From positions 189,070-253,069 of the forward strand of contig NZ_JAPVBI010000003.1 in NCBI RefSeq assembly GCF_026967925.1: 64,000 nucleotides of DNA, read 5' to 3'. Shown piece by piece: positions 24,925-33,255 of the stretch. This DNA comes from Modestobacter sp. VKM Ac-2985 (GTDB taxonomy: Bacteria > Actinomycetota > Actinomycetes > Mycobacteriales > Geodermatophilaceae). The notes beneath the pieces are model-generated. The model saw nothing but the letters and a program-made list of their open reading frames with translations, was not told the origin of the DNA and ran no database searches. The position numbers and the translations under genes are program-made. Positions within the stretch are counted from its first letter, which is position 1; each line of letters starts with the position of its first letter.

Positions 24925-25211
24925 CACTGCACCTCTGCCGAGCCGTCCTCCGCGGCAGCGGGGCGGACCAGCTCCCCGATCTCCAGCCGGGCCACCCGCA
25001 GGTCGCGGATGTCGGCACGCCGCACCGTCAGCCGACCGACGCGGACCAGGCCGATCGTCAGGGCACCCACGGTCAGCGCCCCCAGCGCGAACGAGCCGGC
25101 CGCCAACGCGCCCGCCGCCGCGGCGCCGGTGGCCACCCGCTGGGCCGCCACCCCCTGCACGGACGCCGATCCCGGGCACGGTGCACTCCTCGCCGTTCTC
25201 CTGGTCCTCAT
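24921..25211 (-). CDS. Small protein with repetitive hydrophobic core
   Basis: A 96-residue protein beginning with ATG after GGAGGAGG. It has an Arg/Ala-rich start, then a periodic segment (GALAAGSFALGALTVGALTI) with a Gly-Ala-Leu rhythm, then VGRLTVRRADIRDLRVARLE with repeated R-V-x-R-L-x units. The periodicity suggests a short beta-helix or amphipathic membrane association. I do not recognise a family. It is translated just before, and coupled to, the DUF302 protein. A DosR-like box lies 77 bp upstream. Confidence 0.6.
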   Translation of the reverse strand: MRTRRTARSAPCPGSASVQGVAAQRVATGAAAAGALAAGSFALGALTVGALTIGLVRVGRLTVRRADIRDLRVARLEIGELVRPAAAEDGSAEVQW

Positions 25212-25287
25212 CGGTCCTCCTCCGTCGCCGTCGGACGCGAGGGCCCGCGCCCGGTTCGACCCTCCTGCGGATCCGGCCCTCCGCACA

Positions 25288-25301
25288 CGGCCCTTGGTCC
25301 C
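25288..25301. promoter_or_regulatory. DosR-like box (cggcccttggtccc)
   Basis: Two mismatches from GGGAC-N4-GTCCC with an intact right half. It is 77 bp upstream of the 96-residue gene that leads the DUF302 pair. Confidence 0.45.
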
Positions 25302-25362
25302 TGCCCCGGCCGCCGATGGGCACGCCGGGGCGTCGGCCGGTGGCCGGACCCGGCCCCGCCGC

Positions 25363-26002
25363 TCAAGCGTGCAGGACGGCGGCGCCGCTGAACCGGCCGT
25401 CGGCCAGGTCCGCCAGCACGACCTGCGCCTGCGCCATCGGGTAGCCCACGGTCGTGGCGTGCACGCCGAGCCGCACCGCCAGCTGCAGGAACTCCTCGCC
25501 GTCCCGGCGGGTGTTCGCGGTGGCGCTGCGCAGCCGGCGCTCCTGGAACAGCGCGGTCGCGTAGTCGAGCGCCGGGACGGCCGACAGCCAGATCCCGGCC
25601 ACCGCGAGGGTCCCGCCGCGGTCCAGCGCGCGCAGCGCGACCCGGACCAGCTCACTGGCCGGGGTGAAGAGCACGGCGCCGTCCAGCGGCTCCGGTGGCG
25701 CGTCCGCCGGGCGCTGCGCAGCGCCCGGTACCCGATGGTCCCCGCACAGAGCAGTGGCGCGGCCTGCTCGTCGGTCAGCGCCTCGGGCAGCCGGTAGGCG
25801 AACCGCTCGTCGACGAGGCAGCTGTCGGCGAACCCGCCGTCCAGGTCCCACCCGGTGAACTCCGGGTGCACGCAGAGGTTCGCCGCGCCGCGACGGCAGA
25901 ACCGGCAGGTCGCTCGCGGCCGGGGCCGGGCTCGGCCCGCTCGACCCGGCGCAGCGGCCCGGCCTCCATCGGCCCGGGACGGTCGACCACCCATGCCTGC
26001 AT
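25363..26002 (-). pseudogene. Zinc-dependent alcohol dehydrogenase, broken by deletions
   Basis: The gene starts normally with ATG after GGAGGAGGAG and MQAWVVDRPGPMEAGPLRRV. It then loses the catalytic zinc region and resumes in another frame at TCRFCRRGAANLCVHPEFTG, running on as WDLDGGFADSCLVDERFAYR. It jumps again, missing the whole NAD-binding Rossmann core, to DGAVLFTPASELVRVALRAL and GGTLAVAGIW, with a normal C-terminus ending GRFSGAAVLHA. About 640 bp remain of an expected ~1000 bp. The intact family (about 330-345 residues) would be a cytosolic NAD(P)-dependent dehydrogenase. At least two deletions with frameshifts make it non-functional. Confidence 0.8.
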
Positions 26003-26035
26003 GCCGGCTCCTCCTCCTGCGACGGACCGGGGCGA

Positions 26036-27028
26036 TCAGTGCGCGGCGGCCAGCGTCGCCGTCCCCGGGTCCCGACGCGCCTCCGCGGGCGGGTGGACGA
26101 CCATGACCGGGCACCGGGCGTGGACGACGCAGTGCAGCGCGGCGGACCCGAGCACCATCCCGGGCAGGCGGCTGCGGCTCCGGCTGCCCACCACGAGCAG
26201 CCCCGCGCCTGCCGCCCGCTGGACGAGTGCGTCCCCCGCCGGCCCCTCGACCGTGACCACGTGGGCGGAGACGGCCGGCTGGTCACCCAGCACCTCGGCG
26301 ACCTCCTCCTCGGCCCTGCGCCGTGTCGCGTCCCGGAGTCCCTGGAACGACTGGGCCAGGACGACGTACATCTCGCTCCAGTGGTCCGGCAGCTGGAAGG
26401 CCGCCACGACCTCGACCTCGGCACCGGTCTGCGCAGCCGTCGCGACCGCCTCCACCAGCGCTGCCCGCGACGCCACGGAGCCGTCCACCCCGACCACCAC
26501 CCGCGGACGGGTCTCCACCGCCTCCGGCCGGTGCACCACGACGACCGGGCAGCTGGCGTGCGTCGAGCAGTGCAGCGCGACCGACCCGAGCAGGGTGCTG
26601 CGCACGCCGCCCCGGCCCCGGCTGCCGACCACCAGCTGCCGGGCACCGTCGGCGATCTGGACGAGGTGCTCGGCAGCCGCGCCCGGGACGACGACGACCT
26701 CGACGGCGACCGAGGAGGTGCCGGGCACCGCCGCCACGGCCGGCTCACGCCGGACCGTGTCCACCAGTTCCCGCGTGCGTGCCTCGGTGTCGGACCGGAG
26801 CGCCTCGATCCGCCCCCGGTCCAGCAGGTACGGATCGGTCCAGTAGAAGTCGACGGGGAACGCCGAGACCACCTCCAGCGTCGCGCCGGTCCTCGCCGCG
26901 GACGCCAGCGCCCAGGCCAGCGCGGCCGTCGAGCCGGCCGACCCGTCGACGCCGACGACCACCCGCGGGTGCACCCCGGCTGCCGGGTCGGGTCCCGGTC
27001 GGTCGGTCAGCTCGGTCCCGTCGTCCAC
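26036..27028 (-). CDS. Universal stress protein, two UspA domains
   Basis: A soluble 330-residue protein made of two UspA domains in tandem. Each begins with RVVVGVDGS and ends with an ATP-binding loop: VGSRGRGGVRSTLLGSVALH in the first and VGSRSRSRLPGMVLGSAALH in the second. Both keep the G-x2-G-like/GS pattern, so nucleotide binding is likely. The GTG at 27028 is chosen because GGAGGAGG precedes it. Two-domain Usps are typical members of the mycobacterial DosR regulon, and a perfect DosR-like box lies 103 bp upstream. Confidence 0.9.
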   Translation of the reverse strand: MDDGTELTDRPGPDPAAGVHPRVVVGVDGSAGSTAALAWALASAARTGATLEVVSAFPVDFYWTDPYLLDRGRIEALRSDTEARTRELVDTVRREPAVAAVPGTSSVAVEVVVVPGAAAEHLVQIADGARQLVVGSRGRGGVRSTLLGSVALHCSTHASCPVVVVHRPEAVETRPRVVVGVDGSVASRAALVEAVATAAQTGAEVEVVAAFQLPDHWSEMYVVLAQSFQGLRDATRRRAEEEVAEVLGDQPAVSAHVVTVEGPAGDALVQRAAGAGLLVVGSRSRSRLPGMVLGSAALHCVVHARCPVMVVHPPAEARRDPGTATLAAAH

Positions 27029-27130
27029 GACGGCCTCCTCCTGGTCGATGCCGGGCTGCGCCCGCCGGGTCGGGTGCCAGGGTGGCCGGGAGCCCGGCCC
27101 GGCGTGGACGTCCACAGGTCCCCGGCGACG

Positions 27131-27144
27131 GGGACGTAGGTCCC
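27131..27144. promoter_or_regulatory. DosR-like box, perfect (gggacgtaggtccc)
   Basis: An exact GGGAC-N4-GTCCC, 103 bp upstream of the two-domain universal stress protein start. It lies in the gap between that gene and the DUF4389 gene. Confidence 0.65.
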
Positions 27145-27155
27145 CCCGGGCCGGC

Positions 27156-28829
27156 TCACCTCGGCCCGCCGGACGGCGTCAGGCTCGGGTCGCCGCTCGG
27201 GGTGGGCCGGGTGCCGGCCGGGGCCGGCCCCGGTCCGGCCGGCGGTGCCGGAGGGCCACCGGGAGCCGGGGGCGCCGGCCGTGCCTGCGCCCGGTGCACC
27301 GCCAGCGCGATCAGCAGGACACCACCGGCCAGCAGCACCACCCCGGTCGCCAGCAGACCACCGGCCACCCAGGGCAGCGCCGGCGCTGTCGCCGCCAGGG
27401 CCAGGTCGACCGACATCCCGGCCGAGCCGTCGGTGGGCATGACGACCACGGTCCAGTCGCCGTCCGAGGGCACCCACTCCAGCACCTGGGTGCCGGTCCC
27501 CGCGGCCGACGCCGCCCAGATGCCGACCTCGCCCGGATCGCCGGCCGGTGGCCCGCCCGGCAGGTCACGCAACGCCGCTGGGTCCATCCGGTCGCCGGTC
27601 ACCGGGTCGTCGTCCCAACCCCATCCCCAGCCCCAGCGGTCCGGCCCGGCGCCCAGTTCCTGCACCTGGGTCCGCCCGACCCCACCGAGGTACTCGGCGA
27701 CCGCGGCACTCGGCGCGACGCCCACGAAGACCTCCTCGCCGTCCAGCGGCGTCGCCTCGAGCCGGACGCGCCCCAGCACCTCGTCGAGCACCCAGTCGGC
27801 GCCCTCGGTGTGCAGCTGGAGGTCCTCGCTCACCAGGGCGTGCCGGGCAGTGGACGCCTCGACCGTCGGGCTGGTCAGCCAGCCGCCGTCCCGCTGGGTG
27901 CGGTCGGCCCACAGCAGGGCCGCACCGGCCGTCAGCGGCCCGGTGGAGGCCAGGACCAGGACCGCACCGAGGACGAGCGCCACCACCTTCCCGCCGGTCC
28001 ACCGGCTGTGCGCGGAGTCGTCCCCCATGCCGTGGGTGACCGGATCGGTCGCGGTCGAGCCGGTCGCGGCCGGCACCGGGCCGGACGGCACGGCGGTCGT
28101 CCCGACGTCTTGTCCCGTCCTGGCAGGGCCGGGCGGCGGGCCGAGGACCGGCGAGCCCGGGTCGGTGCCGCCCATGTCCAGCCGGAACGGCGGGTAGCGG
28201 TCGGTCATCAACGCGGCGTAGGCCGCCACCCGCAGGACCCAGCGGTCCATGCCCAGGACGAAGTCCCAGACCTGCCGCGGGTAGCGCCCGGTGAACAGCA
28301 GCACGACGGCGGCGACCAGCACCAGCAGACCGATCAGCCCGCCGAACGCCCAGCCGTCGTCGTTCCCGCCGTCGCGGGGCCAGGTGCTCAGCCACAGGCC
28401 GCCGCCGGCGAACACCGCGACGACCAGGTAGTGCGGCAGCGCCAGCAGCCACCACTTGACCAGCACCAGTCCCCGGGAGAGCCGCTCGGGGTGGGGCACG
28501 TGCAGCCGGGCCGGGTAGTCGGGGACGTCGGCGAGCGTGAACGGCGGGTACCGGTCGGTACCCAGCGCCGCGTAGCCGTAGTACTGCACCCGCCAGCTCC
28601 ACCGCAGGACGCCGACGTTGAAGTCGAACAGCGCCCGCGGGTAGCGGCCGGTGACCAGGATGGCGACGAAGGCGATCACCGACACGACGAGGAACGCGGC
28701 CCACAGGAACACCAGGACGACGGCGTGCGGGATGAGCAGCAGCCACTTGACCAGCCACAGCCAGCGACTCACCGGTGTGTCCAGCGCTGCGTCGACGCGC
28801 ACGGGGTACGGCGTGTGCTCTTCGGTCAC
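27156..28829 (-). CDS. DUF4389 membrane protein
   Basis: An integral membrane protein of 557 residues with two copies of the DUF4389 unit. Each has a helix pair followed by FTGRYPR or VTGRYPR and then a YPPF motif (TDRYPPFTLADVPDY in the first, MTDRYPPFRLDMGG in the second). The C-terminal half has another membrane segment, an extracytoplasmic region with GWGWGWDDDPVTGDRMDP, a last helix and a Pro-rich tail. Function is unknown. The GTG at 28829 is the natural start of the conserved part. A DosR-like box lies 96 bp upstream, in the promoter region shared with the Rv1733c-like gene. Confidence 0.8.
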   Translation of the reverse strand: MTEEHTPYPVRVDAALDTPVSRWLWLVKWLLLIPHAVVLVFLWAAFLVVSVIAFVAILVTGRYPRALFDFNVGVLRWSWRVQYYGYAALGTDRYPPFTLADVPDYPARLHVPHPERLSRGLVLVKWWLLALPHYLVVAVFAGGGLWLSTWPRDGGNDDGWAFGGLIGLLVLVAAVVLLFTGRYPRQVWDFVLGMDRWVLRVAAYAALMTDRYPPFRLDMGGTDPGSPVLGPPPGPARTGQDVGTTAVPSGPVPAATGSTATDPVTHGMGDDSAHSRWTGGKVVALVLGAVLVLASTGPLTAGAALLWADRTQRDGGWLTSPTVEASTARHALVSEDLQLHTEGADWVLDEVLGRVRLEATPLDGEEVFVGVAPSAAVAEYLGGVGRTQVQELGAGPDRWGWGWGWDDDPVTGDRMDPAALRDLPGGPPAGDPGEVGIWAASAAGTGTQVLEWVPSDGDWTVVVMPTDGSAGMSVDLALAATAPALPWVAGGLLATGVVLLAGGVLLIALAVHRAQARPAPPAPGGPPAPPAGPGPAPAGTRPTPSGDPSLTPSGGPR

Positions 28830-28924
28830 CGCGGGCCTCCTCGGCCGCCCGCCTCGTCCGTGCGGTCGCGACGGCCGCCGGCGGGGTCGGGTCGAGCGTG
28901 TCGCCGGCCCCCGGCCGTGCGACA

Positions 28925-28938
28925 CGGACCTTGGTCGC
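28925..28938. promoter_or_regulatory. DosR-like box (cggaccttggtcgc)
   Basis: Two mismatches, one in each half of GGGAC-N4-GTCCC. It lies between divergent genes, 96 bp from the DUF4389 start and 144 bp from the Rv1733c-like start. Confidence 0.45.
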
Positions 28939-29081
28939 TGCCCAGCGGGGTCACAGGTCGACCGGTGACCAGTACCCGGAGGACCTTCCGCGCCGCGCCC
29001 GGGACGTCGGCCTCCTGCCTCCGGGACACGCCGCGGGCAGGCTCCTGCTCCAGGCACTGCACCGGGAGCGAGGAGCCCGAG

Positions 29082-29672
29082 ATGCCCGATCAGCCGGGTG
29101 CCCCCCGTCGCGCGCCGCGCCCTGCCGCCCGGAGGTCCGGGCCGCTGGTGCGGCCGTCGGACCGGATCGAGTCGGCCTCCCGCTTCCTCGCCGCCGTCGT
29201 CCTCCTGCTGGCCCTGCCGGTCGCCCTGGCCGTCGGCACGGCCTTCGGGGCGGAGACCGCCGCCCGGGCACGGGAGCAAGCCGCGGTGCTGCACCAGCAG
29301 GAGGCGCGGCTCCTCGAGGACGCGCCGAGGACTGCGTCCAGGAGCGAGGTGCTCACGGTCCCCCTCCCCGCGACCTGGGCGGCACCGGACGGCACCGCCC
29401 GCGAGGGCGTGGTGCTCGCCCCACGCGATGCCCGGGCCGGCGACGTGGTCGGCATCTGGACGGACCGGGACGGGCTGCAGGCCCACGCGCCGCTCGGTGC
29501 CACCGACGTGGGCACCGTCGCGGCGATCACCGGCCTGTTCACCCTGCTGGGTGTGGCGCTGACCGCGGTCGGCGGCCACCTCCTGGTGTGCCGGTCGCTG
29601 TGGCGCCGCAGCGCCCGGGAGTGGGAGGAGGAGTGGCGCACGGTCGAGCCGCGGTGGTCCGGCCGCCGCTGA
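29082..29672 (+). CDS. Rv1733c-like membrane protein
   Basis: A 196-residue protein with two membrane segments, FLAAVVLLLALPVALAVGTA near the N-terminus and TGLFTLLGVALTAVGGHLLV near the C-terminus. The loop between them carries VPLPATWAAPDGTAREGVVL and WTDRDG. The Arg-rich N-terminus and the order of elements match the Rv1733c family of mycobacteria, a DosR-regulon membrane protein of unknown function and known T-cell antigen. The ATG follows GAGGAG. It is divergent from the DUF4389 gene. Confidence 0.75.
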   Translation: MPDQPGAPRRAPRPAARRSGPLVRPSDRIESASRFLAAVVLLLALPVALAVGTAFGAETAARAREQAAVLHQQEARLLEDAPRTASRSEVLTVPLPATWAAPDGTAREGVVLAPRDARAGDVVGIWTDRDGLQAHAPLGATDVGTVAAITGLFTLLGVALTAVGGHLLVCRSLWRRSAREWEEEWRTVEPRWSGRR

Positions 29673-29694
29673 GCACCGTGCGCCGTGGAGCCGA

Positions 29695-29708
29695 GGGACA
29701 GAGGTCCC
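29695..29708. promoter_or_regulatory. DosR-like box, perfect halves (gggacagaggtccc)
   Basis: Both GGGAC and GTCCC halves are exact with a 4-bp spacer. It lies 149 bp before the universal stress protein ATG at 29857, farther than most boxes here. Confidence 0.5.
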
Positions 29709-29856
29709 CGGACCGTGCAACCGCAGGTCCCTGGCGTCCCCCGGGGCCGTCGAGCACGGTCGGATCGACCCGGAGGTGCCGGGAGCACCGGAGGCCGGCC
29801 GGGCGACGCGCGGGCTCCCGCGGCCGGACGCGTTCATCCCGATCGAGGAGGCAGTC

Positions 29857-30759
29857 ATGAGCAACCCCACCACCGGTCAGCCCGTCGTCGCAGGCGTGGA
29901 CGGTTCCGACCGGTCCCTGCATGGCGTGCGGCTCGCCGCCGAGGAGGCCCGGCTCCGCGACGCGCCCCTGCGCCTGGTCCACGCCATGCCCTGGCCGCTG
30001 CGCGGCATCGTCACCCCGCCGCCGCCGGGCACGGACCTGCACGCGCTGCTCCGCGGCAGCGCGGAGGCCGTGCTGCAGGGCCCGGCGGCCGAGGCCGAGG
30101 CCGTCCTCGGCGCCGAGCGGGTCACCCGGTCCGTCGTGGAGGGGCCTCCGGCGGAGGCGCTCTGTGCTGCCTCCGCCGATGCCCAGCTGCTGGTCGTCGG
30201 CAGCCGGGGCGGCGGGGGCGTCACTGGTCTGGCCGTCGGTTCGACGGCCACCGGCGTGGTCGCCGCGGCCCAGTGCCCGGTGCTCGTGCTGCCCGACGAC
30301 ACCGGGGTGACGGTGAGCCGGCGCCGGTCGGTGGTGGTCGGGGTCGAGGGGCGTCCAGGGGACGACGAGGTGCTCGCGTTCGCGGTGACGGAGGCCGCCG
30401 TCCGGGACACCGACCTGATCGCCGTGCACGTCTGGCAGGACGTCCGCCTCGAGGCCGCCCACGAGGCGCTGAGCCCGCCGGTGGACTGGGGCGGGGTCCG
30501 GGCCGCCGAGGAACGGGTGCTCGCCGAGACGCTCGCCGGGTGGCGGGCCGAGGAACCGGACCTGGAGATCCGCGAGGTGGTGCTCCGCGACCGCACGGCG
30601 CGCGGTCTCCTCATGGTGGCGCTGACCGCGGAGCTGTTGGTCGTCGGGCACCGCCGCCGGCACCGGCTGGCGGCCTTCGGGTCCACGACGCACGGGGTGC
30701 TGCACCGGGCCGGGTGTCCGCTCGCGGTGGTCCCGGTGACCGCGGGACCGGAGCGCTGA
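29857..30759 (+). CDS. Universal stress protein, two UspA domains
   Basis: A 300-residue tandem Usp. The first domain starts PVVAGVDGSDRSLHGVRLAA and ends VVGSRGGGGVTGLAVGSTAT, a good ATP-loop. The second starts SVVVGVEGRPGDDEVLAFAV and ends VVGHRRRHRLAAFGSTTHGV, a more diverged loop. The ATG is preceded by GAGGAGG. The DUF1918 gene starts two bases after its stop and the flavodoxin gene follows, so the three probably form an operon. Confidence 0.9.
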   Translation: MSNPTTGQPVVAGVDGSDRSLHGVRLAAEEARLRDAPLRLVHAMPWPLRGIVTPPPPGTDLHALLRGSAEAVLQGPAAEAEAVLGAERVTRSVVEGPPAEALCAASADAQLLVVGSRGGGGVTGLAVGSTATGVVAAAQCPVLVLPDDTGVTVSRRRSVVVGVEGRPGDDEVLAFAVTEAAVRDTDLIAVHVWQDVRLEAAHEALSPPVDWGGVRAAEERVLAETLAGWRAEEPDLEIREVVLRDRTARGLLMVALTAELLVVGHRRRHRLAAFGSTTHGVLHRAGCPLAVVPVTAGPER

Positions 30760-30761
30760 CC

Positions 30762-30980
30762 GTGTACGCCGAGGTGGGCAACTGGCTCGTCGTCCAGAAC
30801 CGGCTGCTGGACCACCCCGTGCGAGCTGGACAGATCGTCGCGGTCCCGCACCCGGACGGGTCGCCGCCCTACGTGGTGCACTGGCTGGACGACGAGCGGA
30901 CCAGTGTGGTGTTCCCGGGGGCGGACGCCGTCGTGACCAGCGCCCCGCCCCGCCGGGCGCCCGTGCCGACCGACACGTGA
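30762..30980 (+). CDS. DUF1918 protein
   Basis: A 72-residue protein with the DUF1918 pattern: VYAEVGNWLVVQNRLLDHPV, RAGQIVAVPHPDGSPPYVVH and WLDDERTSVVFPGADAVV. The GPDG-SPPY-V-W and FPG-A motifs are the clearest landmarks. Members are small beta-barrel proteins often found next to universal stress proteins in actinobacteria; the role is unknown. It begins with GTG two bases after the Usp stop and has no separate promoter. Confidence 0.85.
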   Translation: MYAEVGNWLVVQNRLLDHPVRAGQIVAVPHPDGSPPYVVHWLDDERTSVVFPGADAVVTSAPPRRAPVPTDT

Positions 30981-30990
30981 CCGACGTCCC

Positions 30991-31536
30991 GTGACCATGG
31001 ACACCACCGGTGCACTGGTCGGCTACGCCACGGCCGCCGGGTCGACCCGGGGCGTGGCCGAACGGATCGCTGCCCGGCTCCGCCGGTCCGCCGTGCCGGT
31101 GACCTGCCTGCCACTCGGTCCCGACGTGGCACCGGAGGACTTCGGTGCCTGGGTGCTGGGCAGCGCGGTGCACGGCATGGCGTGGCTGCCGTCGGCGCTC
31201 GACTTCCTCCAGCGCGCGGCCGAGGTCCCCGCACGGCCGTGCTGGGCGTTCAGCGTGGGAGGCATGGCGCCCGCGGGACCGCTCCGCCGGCGGATGGTCG
31301 CGCAGGAGCTGCGCCGGGTGCAGCGGGGGTTCCCGCCGCACCTCGTCGTCCGGGACCACCAGCTCTTCGTGGGCGTCGTGGACACCAGCCAGGTGAACGC
31401 GGCCGGCCGGGCCTGCTGGCGCGCGGTCGGGGGCCGCCCGGGTGACCAGCGCGACTGGCCGGCGATCGACCGCTGGGCGGCGGAGGTGGCCGCCGGTCTG
31501 CAGGCTCACCAGCGGACGGGCCCGGGCACGACCTGA
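30991..31536 (+). CDS. Flavodoxin-domain protein
   Basis: A 181-residue flavodoxin-like protein (Flavodoxin_5/HemG type). The FMN phosphate loop appears as VGYATAAGSTRGVAERIA. A second conserved part is WVLGSAVHGMAWLPSALDFL, followed by RPCWAFSVGGMAP and a W-rich C-terminal helix. It should bind FMN and carry electrons; the partner is unknown. It begins ten bases after the DUF1918 gene, so it is likely part of the same operon. A second start (ATG at 30997) is two codons in. Confidence 0.8.
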   Translation: MTMDTTGALVGYATAAGSTRGVAERIAARLRRSAVPVTCLPLGPDVAPEDFGAWVLGSAVHGMAWLPSALDFLQRAAEVPARPCWAFSVGGMAPAGPLRRRMVAQELRRVQRGFPPHLVVRDHQLFVGVVDTSQVNAAGRACWRAVGGRPGDQRDWPAIDRWAAEVAAGLQAHQRTGPGTT

Positions 31537-31591
31537 CGTCCCCGGGCCACGGGACCTCCGGCTCTCCCCCGGCGCCTCCCGGCGGACCAGG

Positions 31592-32140
31592 CTCGGCGGG
31601 GCCCAGCCGCCCAGGGCACTGATCGCGCACGCCGGTGTCGAGCAGGCCCTGGACCCGGCGCTCGCCGGAGAGACGGCTGGGTGGTCCGGGCGAGGGCGGG
31701 CAGCTCCGGAGGGCGTCCCCGGTGCCAACGTGGCCGGGTACCCGGACGGCGTCGTGCCCGTGCGGCACTTCGCCGGCCGGGAGCAGGCCCAGGTCACCCT
31801 CGGCCGGGAGGAGACCGACGGCACCGTGCTCGCCCTGCTCGCCACCGCCGGAGCCTCCCCGTTGGAGGACCTGGCCTGCGGCGAGGCGCTGAGCGCCGTG
31901 CTGCTCACCGCGACGCGCTGGGGCGTGGCCAGTGACCCGATCAGCCAGCCCCTGGAGGTGCCCGCGACCCGGGCGGAACTGCGCCGGGCGATCCTCGGTG
32001 GCGAGGGAGAGCCGCAGCTGCTGCTGCGGCTGGGGTGGGCCTCGATCAGCGCCGACCCCGTCCCGCGCACCGGACGCCGCCCGGTGGACGAGACCATCCG
32101 GTCACTCGACGCGCCGTGGGAGCCGCCCGCCCACCGCTGA
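31592..32140 (+). pseudogene. Acg-type nitroreductase, C-terminal remnant
   Basis: The last ~180 codons of an Acg/Rv2032-like nitroreductase are recognisable: VALLATAGASPLEDL-type sequence, then [20 protein letters not shown] and [31 protein letters not shown]. These align by eye with the intact homologue at 36433-37476 (GEALERVLLTVHRLGWRASP, MSQVIEVPTTRAALRSALSW). The N-terminal half with its FMN-binding part and start codon is missing, although an open frame runs upstream. I read it as a truncated duplicate. Confidence 0.7.
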
Positions 32141-32255
32141 CCGTCCTCGACCGGGCCGGCGGGAGGGTCGACCGGGGAGGTGGTGCGGACGGTCCCGTCC
32201 CGCTGCGCCGCCTCGTGCAGCGCTCAGAACAGACGCCCGGCCCGGGACCCGACCA

Positions 32256-32269
32256 GGGCCACTGGTCCC
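32256..32269. promoter_or_regulatory. DosR-like box (gggccactggtccc)
   Basis: One mismatch from GGGAC-N4-GTCCC. It is 73 bp upstream of the ABC exporter operon. Confidence 0.45.
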
Positions 32270-32328
32270 GGGGCTCGACGTCCGGAGGACCTTCCGTCCG
32301 ACCCGACATCGGCGCAGCCTCCCTCGGT

Positions 32329-33255
32329 GTGACCGCAGTGATCTCGGTGTCCGGTCTGGTGAAGACGTTCGGCCGCGCCCGCGCCCTCGACGGGTTGGAC
32401 CTGGAGGTGCGGGCCGGAGAGGTGCACGGTTTCCTCGGTCCGAACGGGTCGGGGAAGTCCACGACCATCCGGGTCCTGCTGGGGATGCTGAGACCTGACG
32501 CCGGCCACGTCCAGCTGCTGGGCGGGGACCCCTGGCGGGACGCCGTCGCGCTGCACCGGCGGCTGGCCTACGTGCCCGGCGACGTCACGCTGTGGCCGAC
32601 GATCAGCGGCGGTGAGGTCATCGACCTGCTCAGCCGGCTGCGCGGCGGCACCGACGCCCGACGGAGGGCCGAGCTGCTGGAGCGCTTCGACCTCGACCCA
32701 CGGAAGAAGGCGCGGACCTACTCGAAGGGGAACCGGCAGAAGGTGGCCCTGGTCGCCGCTCTCGCCAGCGACGTGGAGCTCCTGGTCCTCGACGAACCCA
32801 CCTCGGGCCTGGACCCGATCATGGAGGCCACCTTCCAGGCCTGCATCCACGAGGCCCGAGCCGAGGGGCGCACCGTGTTGCTGTCCAGCCACGTCCTGGC
32901 CGAGGCGGAGGCGCTGTGCGACCGGTTGTCGATCATCCGACTCGGCCGCACCGTGCAGAGCGGCACGCTCGGCGAGCTCCGCACGCTGACCCGCACGTCG
33001 GTCACCGCCGAGACCGTGCGCCCGGTGGACGGGCTGGCCGGCCTCCCCGGGGTGCACGGTCTCGTCCGGAGCGACGGCCGGGTGAGCTTCGACGTCGACG
33101 GTGAGCACCTCGACCTGGCGGTCCGGCGGCTGACCGAGGCCGGGTTGCGCAGCCTGGTCAGCGCCCCGCCGACGCTGGAGGAGCTGTTCCTGCGGCAGTA
33201 CGGCGACGAGCTGACCGCCGACGACGGCGGTCGGGCGGGGAGCGGGCCGGCATGA
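32329..33255 (+). CDS. ABC exporter ATP-binding protein
   Basis: A 308-residue ATPase subunit of a drug- or antibiotic-type ABC-2 exporter. Walker A is [12 protein letters not shown], and Walker B with its neighbouring loop is [13 protein letters not shown]. The signature region is [15 protein letters not shown], and the H-loop is [13 protein letters not shown]. The last ~80 residues form the accessory domain of DrrA-like proteins. The GTG at 32329 is chosen; another GTG at 32338 is possible and no strong ribosome-binding site decides. The permease gene overlaps its stop by 4 nt. A DosR-like box lies 73 bp upstream, so the exporter may belong to the dormancy regulon. Confidence 0.9.
   Translation: MTAVISVSGLVKTFGRARALDGLDLEVRAGEVHGFLGPNGSGKSTTIRVLLGMLRPDAGHVQLLGGDPWRDAVALHRRLAYVPGDVTLWPTISGGEVIDLLSRLRGGTDARRRAELLERFDLDPRKKARTYSKGNRQKVALVAALASDVELLVLDEPTSGLDPIMEATFQACIHEARAEGRTVLLSSHVLAEAEALCDRLSIIRLGRTVQSGTLGELRTLTRTSVTAETVRPVDGLAGLPGVHGLVRSDGRVSFDVDGEHLDLAVRRLTEAGLRSLVSAPPTLEELFLRQYGDELTADDGGRAGSGPA

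Noticed and set aside
28980..28993. Possible DosR-like box before the Rv1733c-like gene (aggaccttccgcgc)
   Set aside because: Four mismatches; the better box at 28925 is nearby and could serve both directions.
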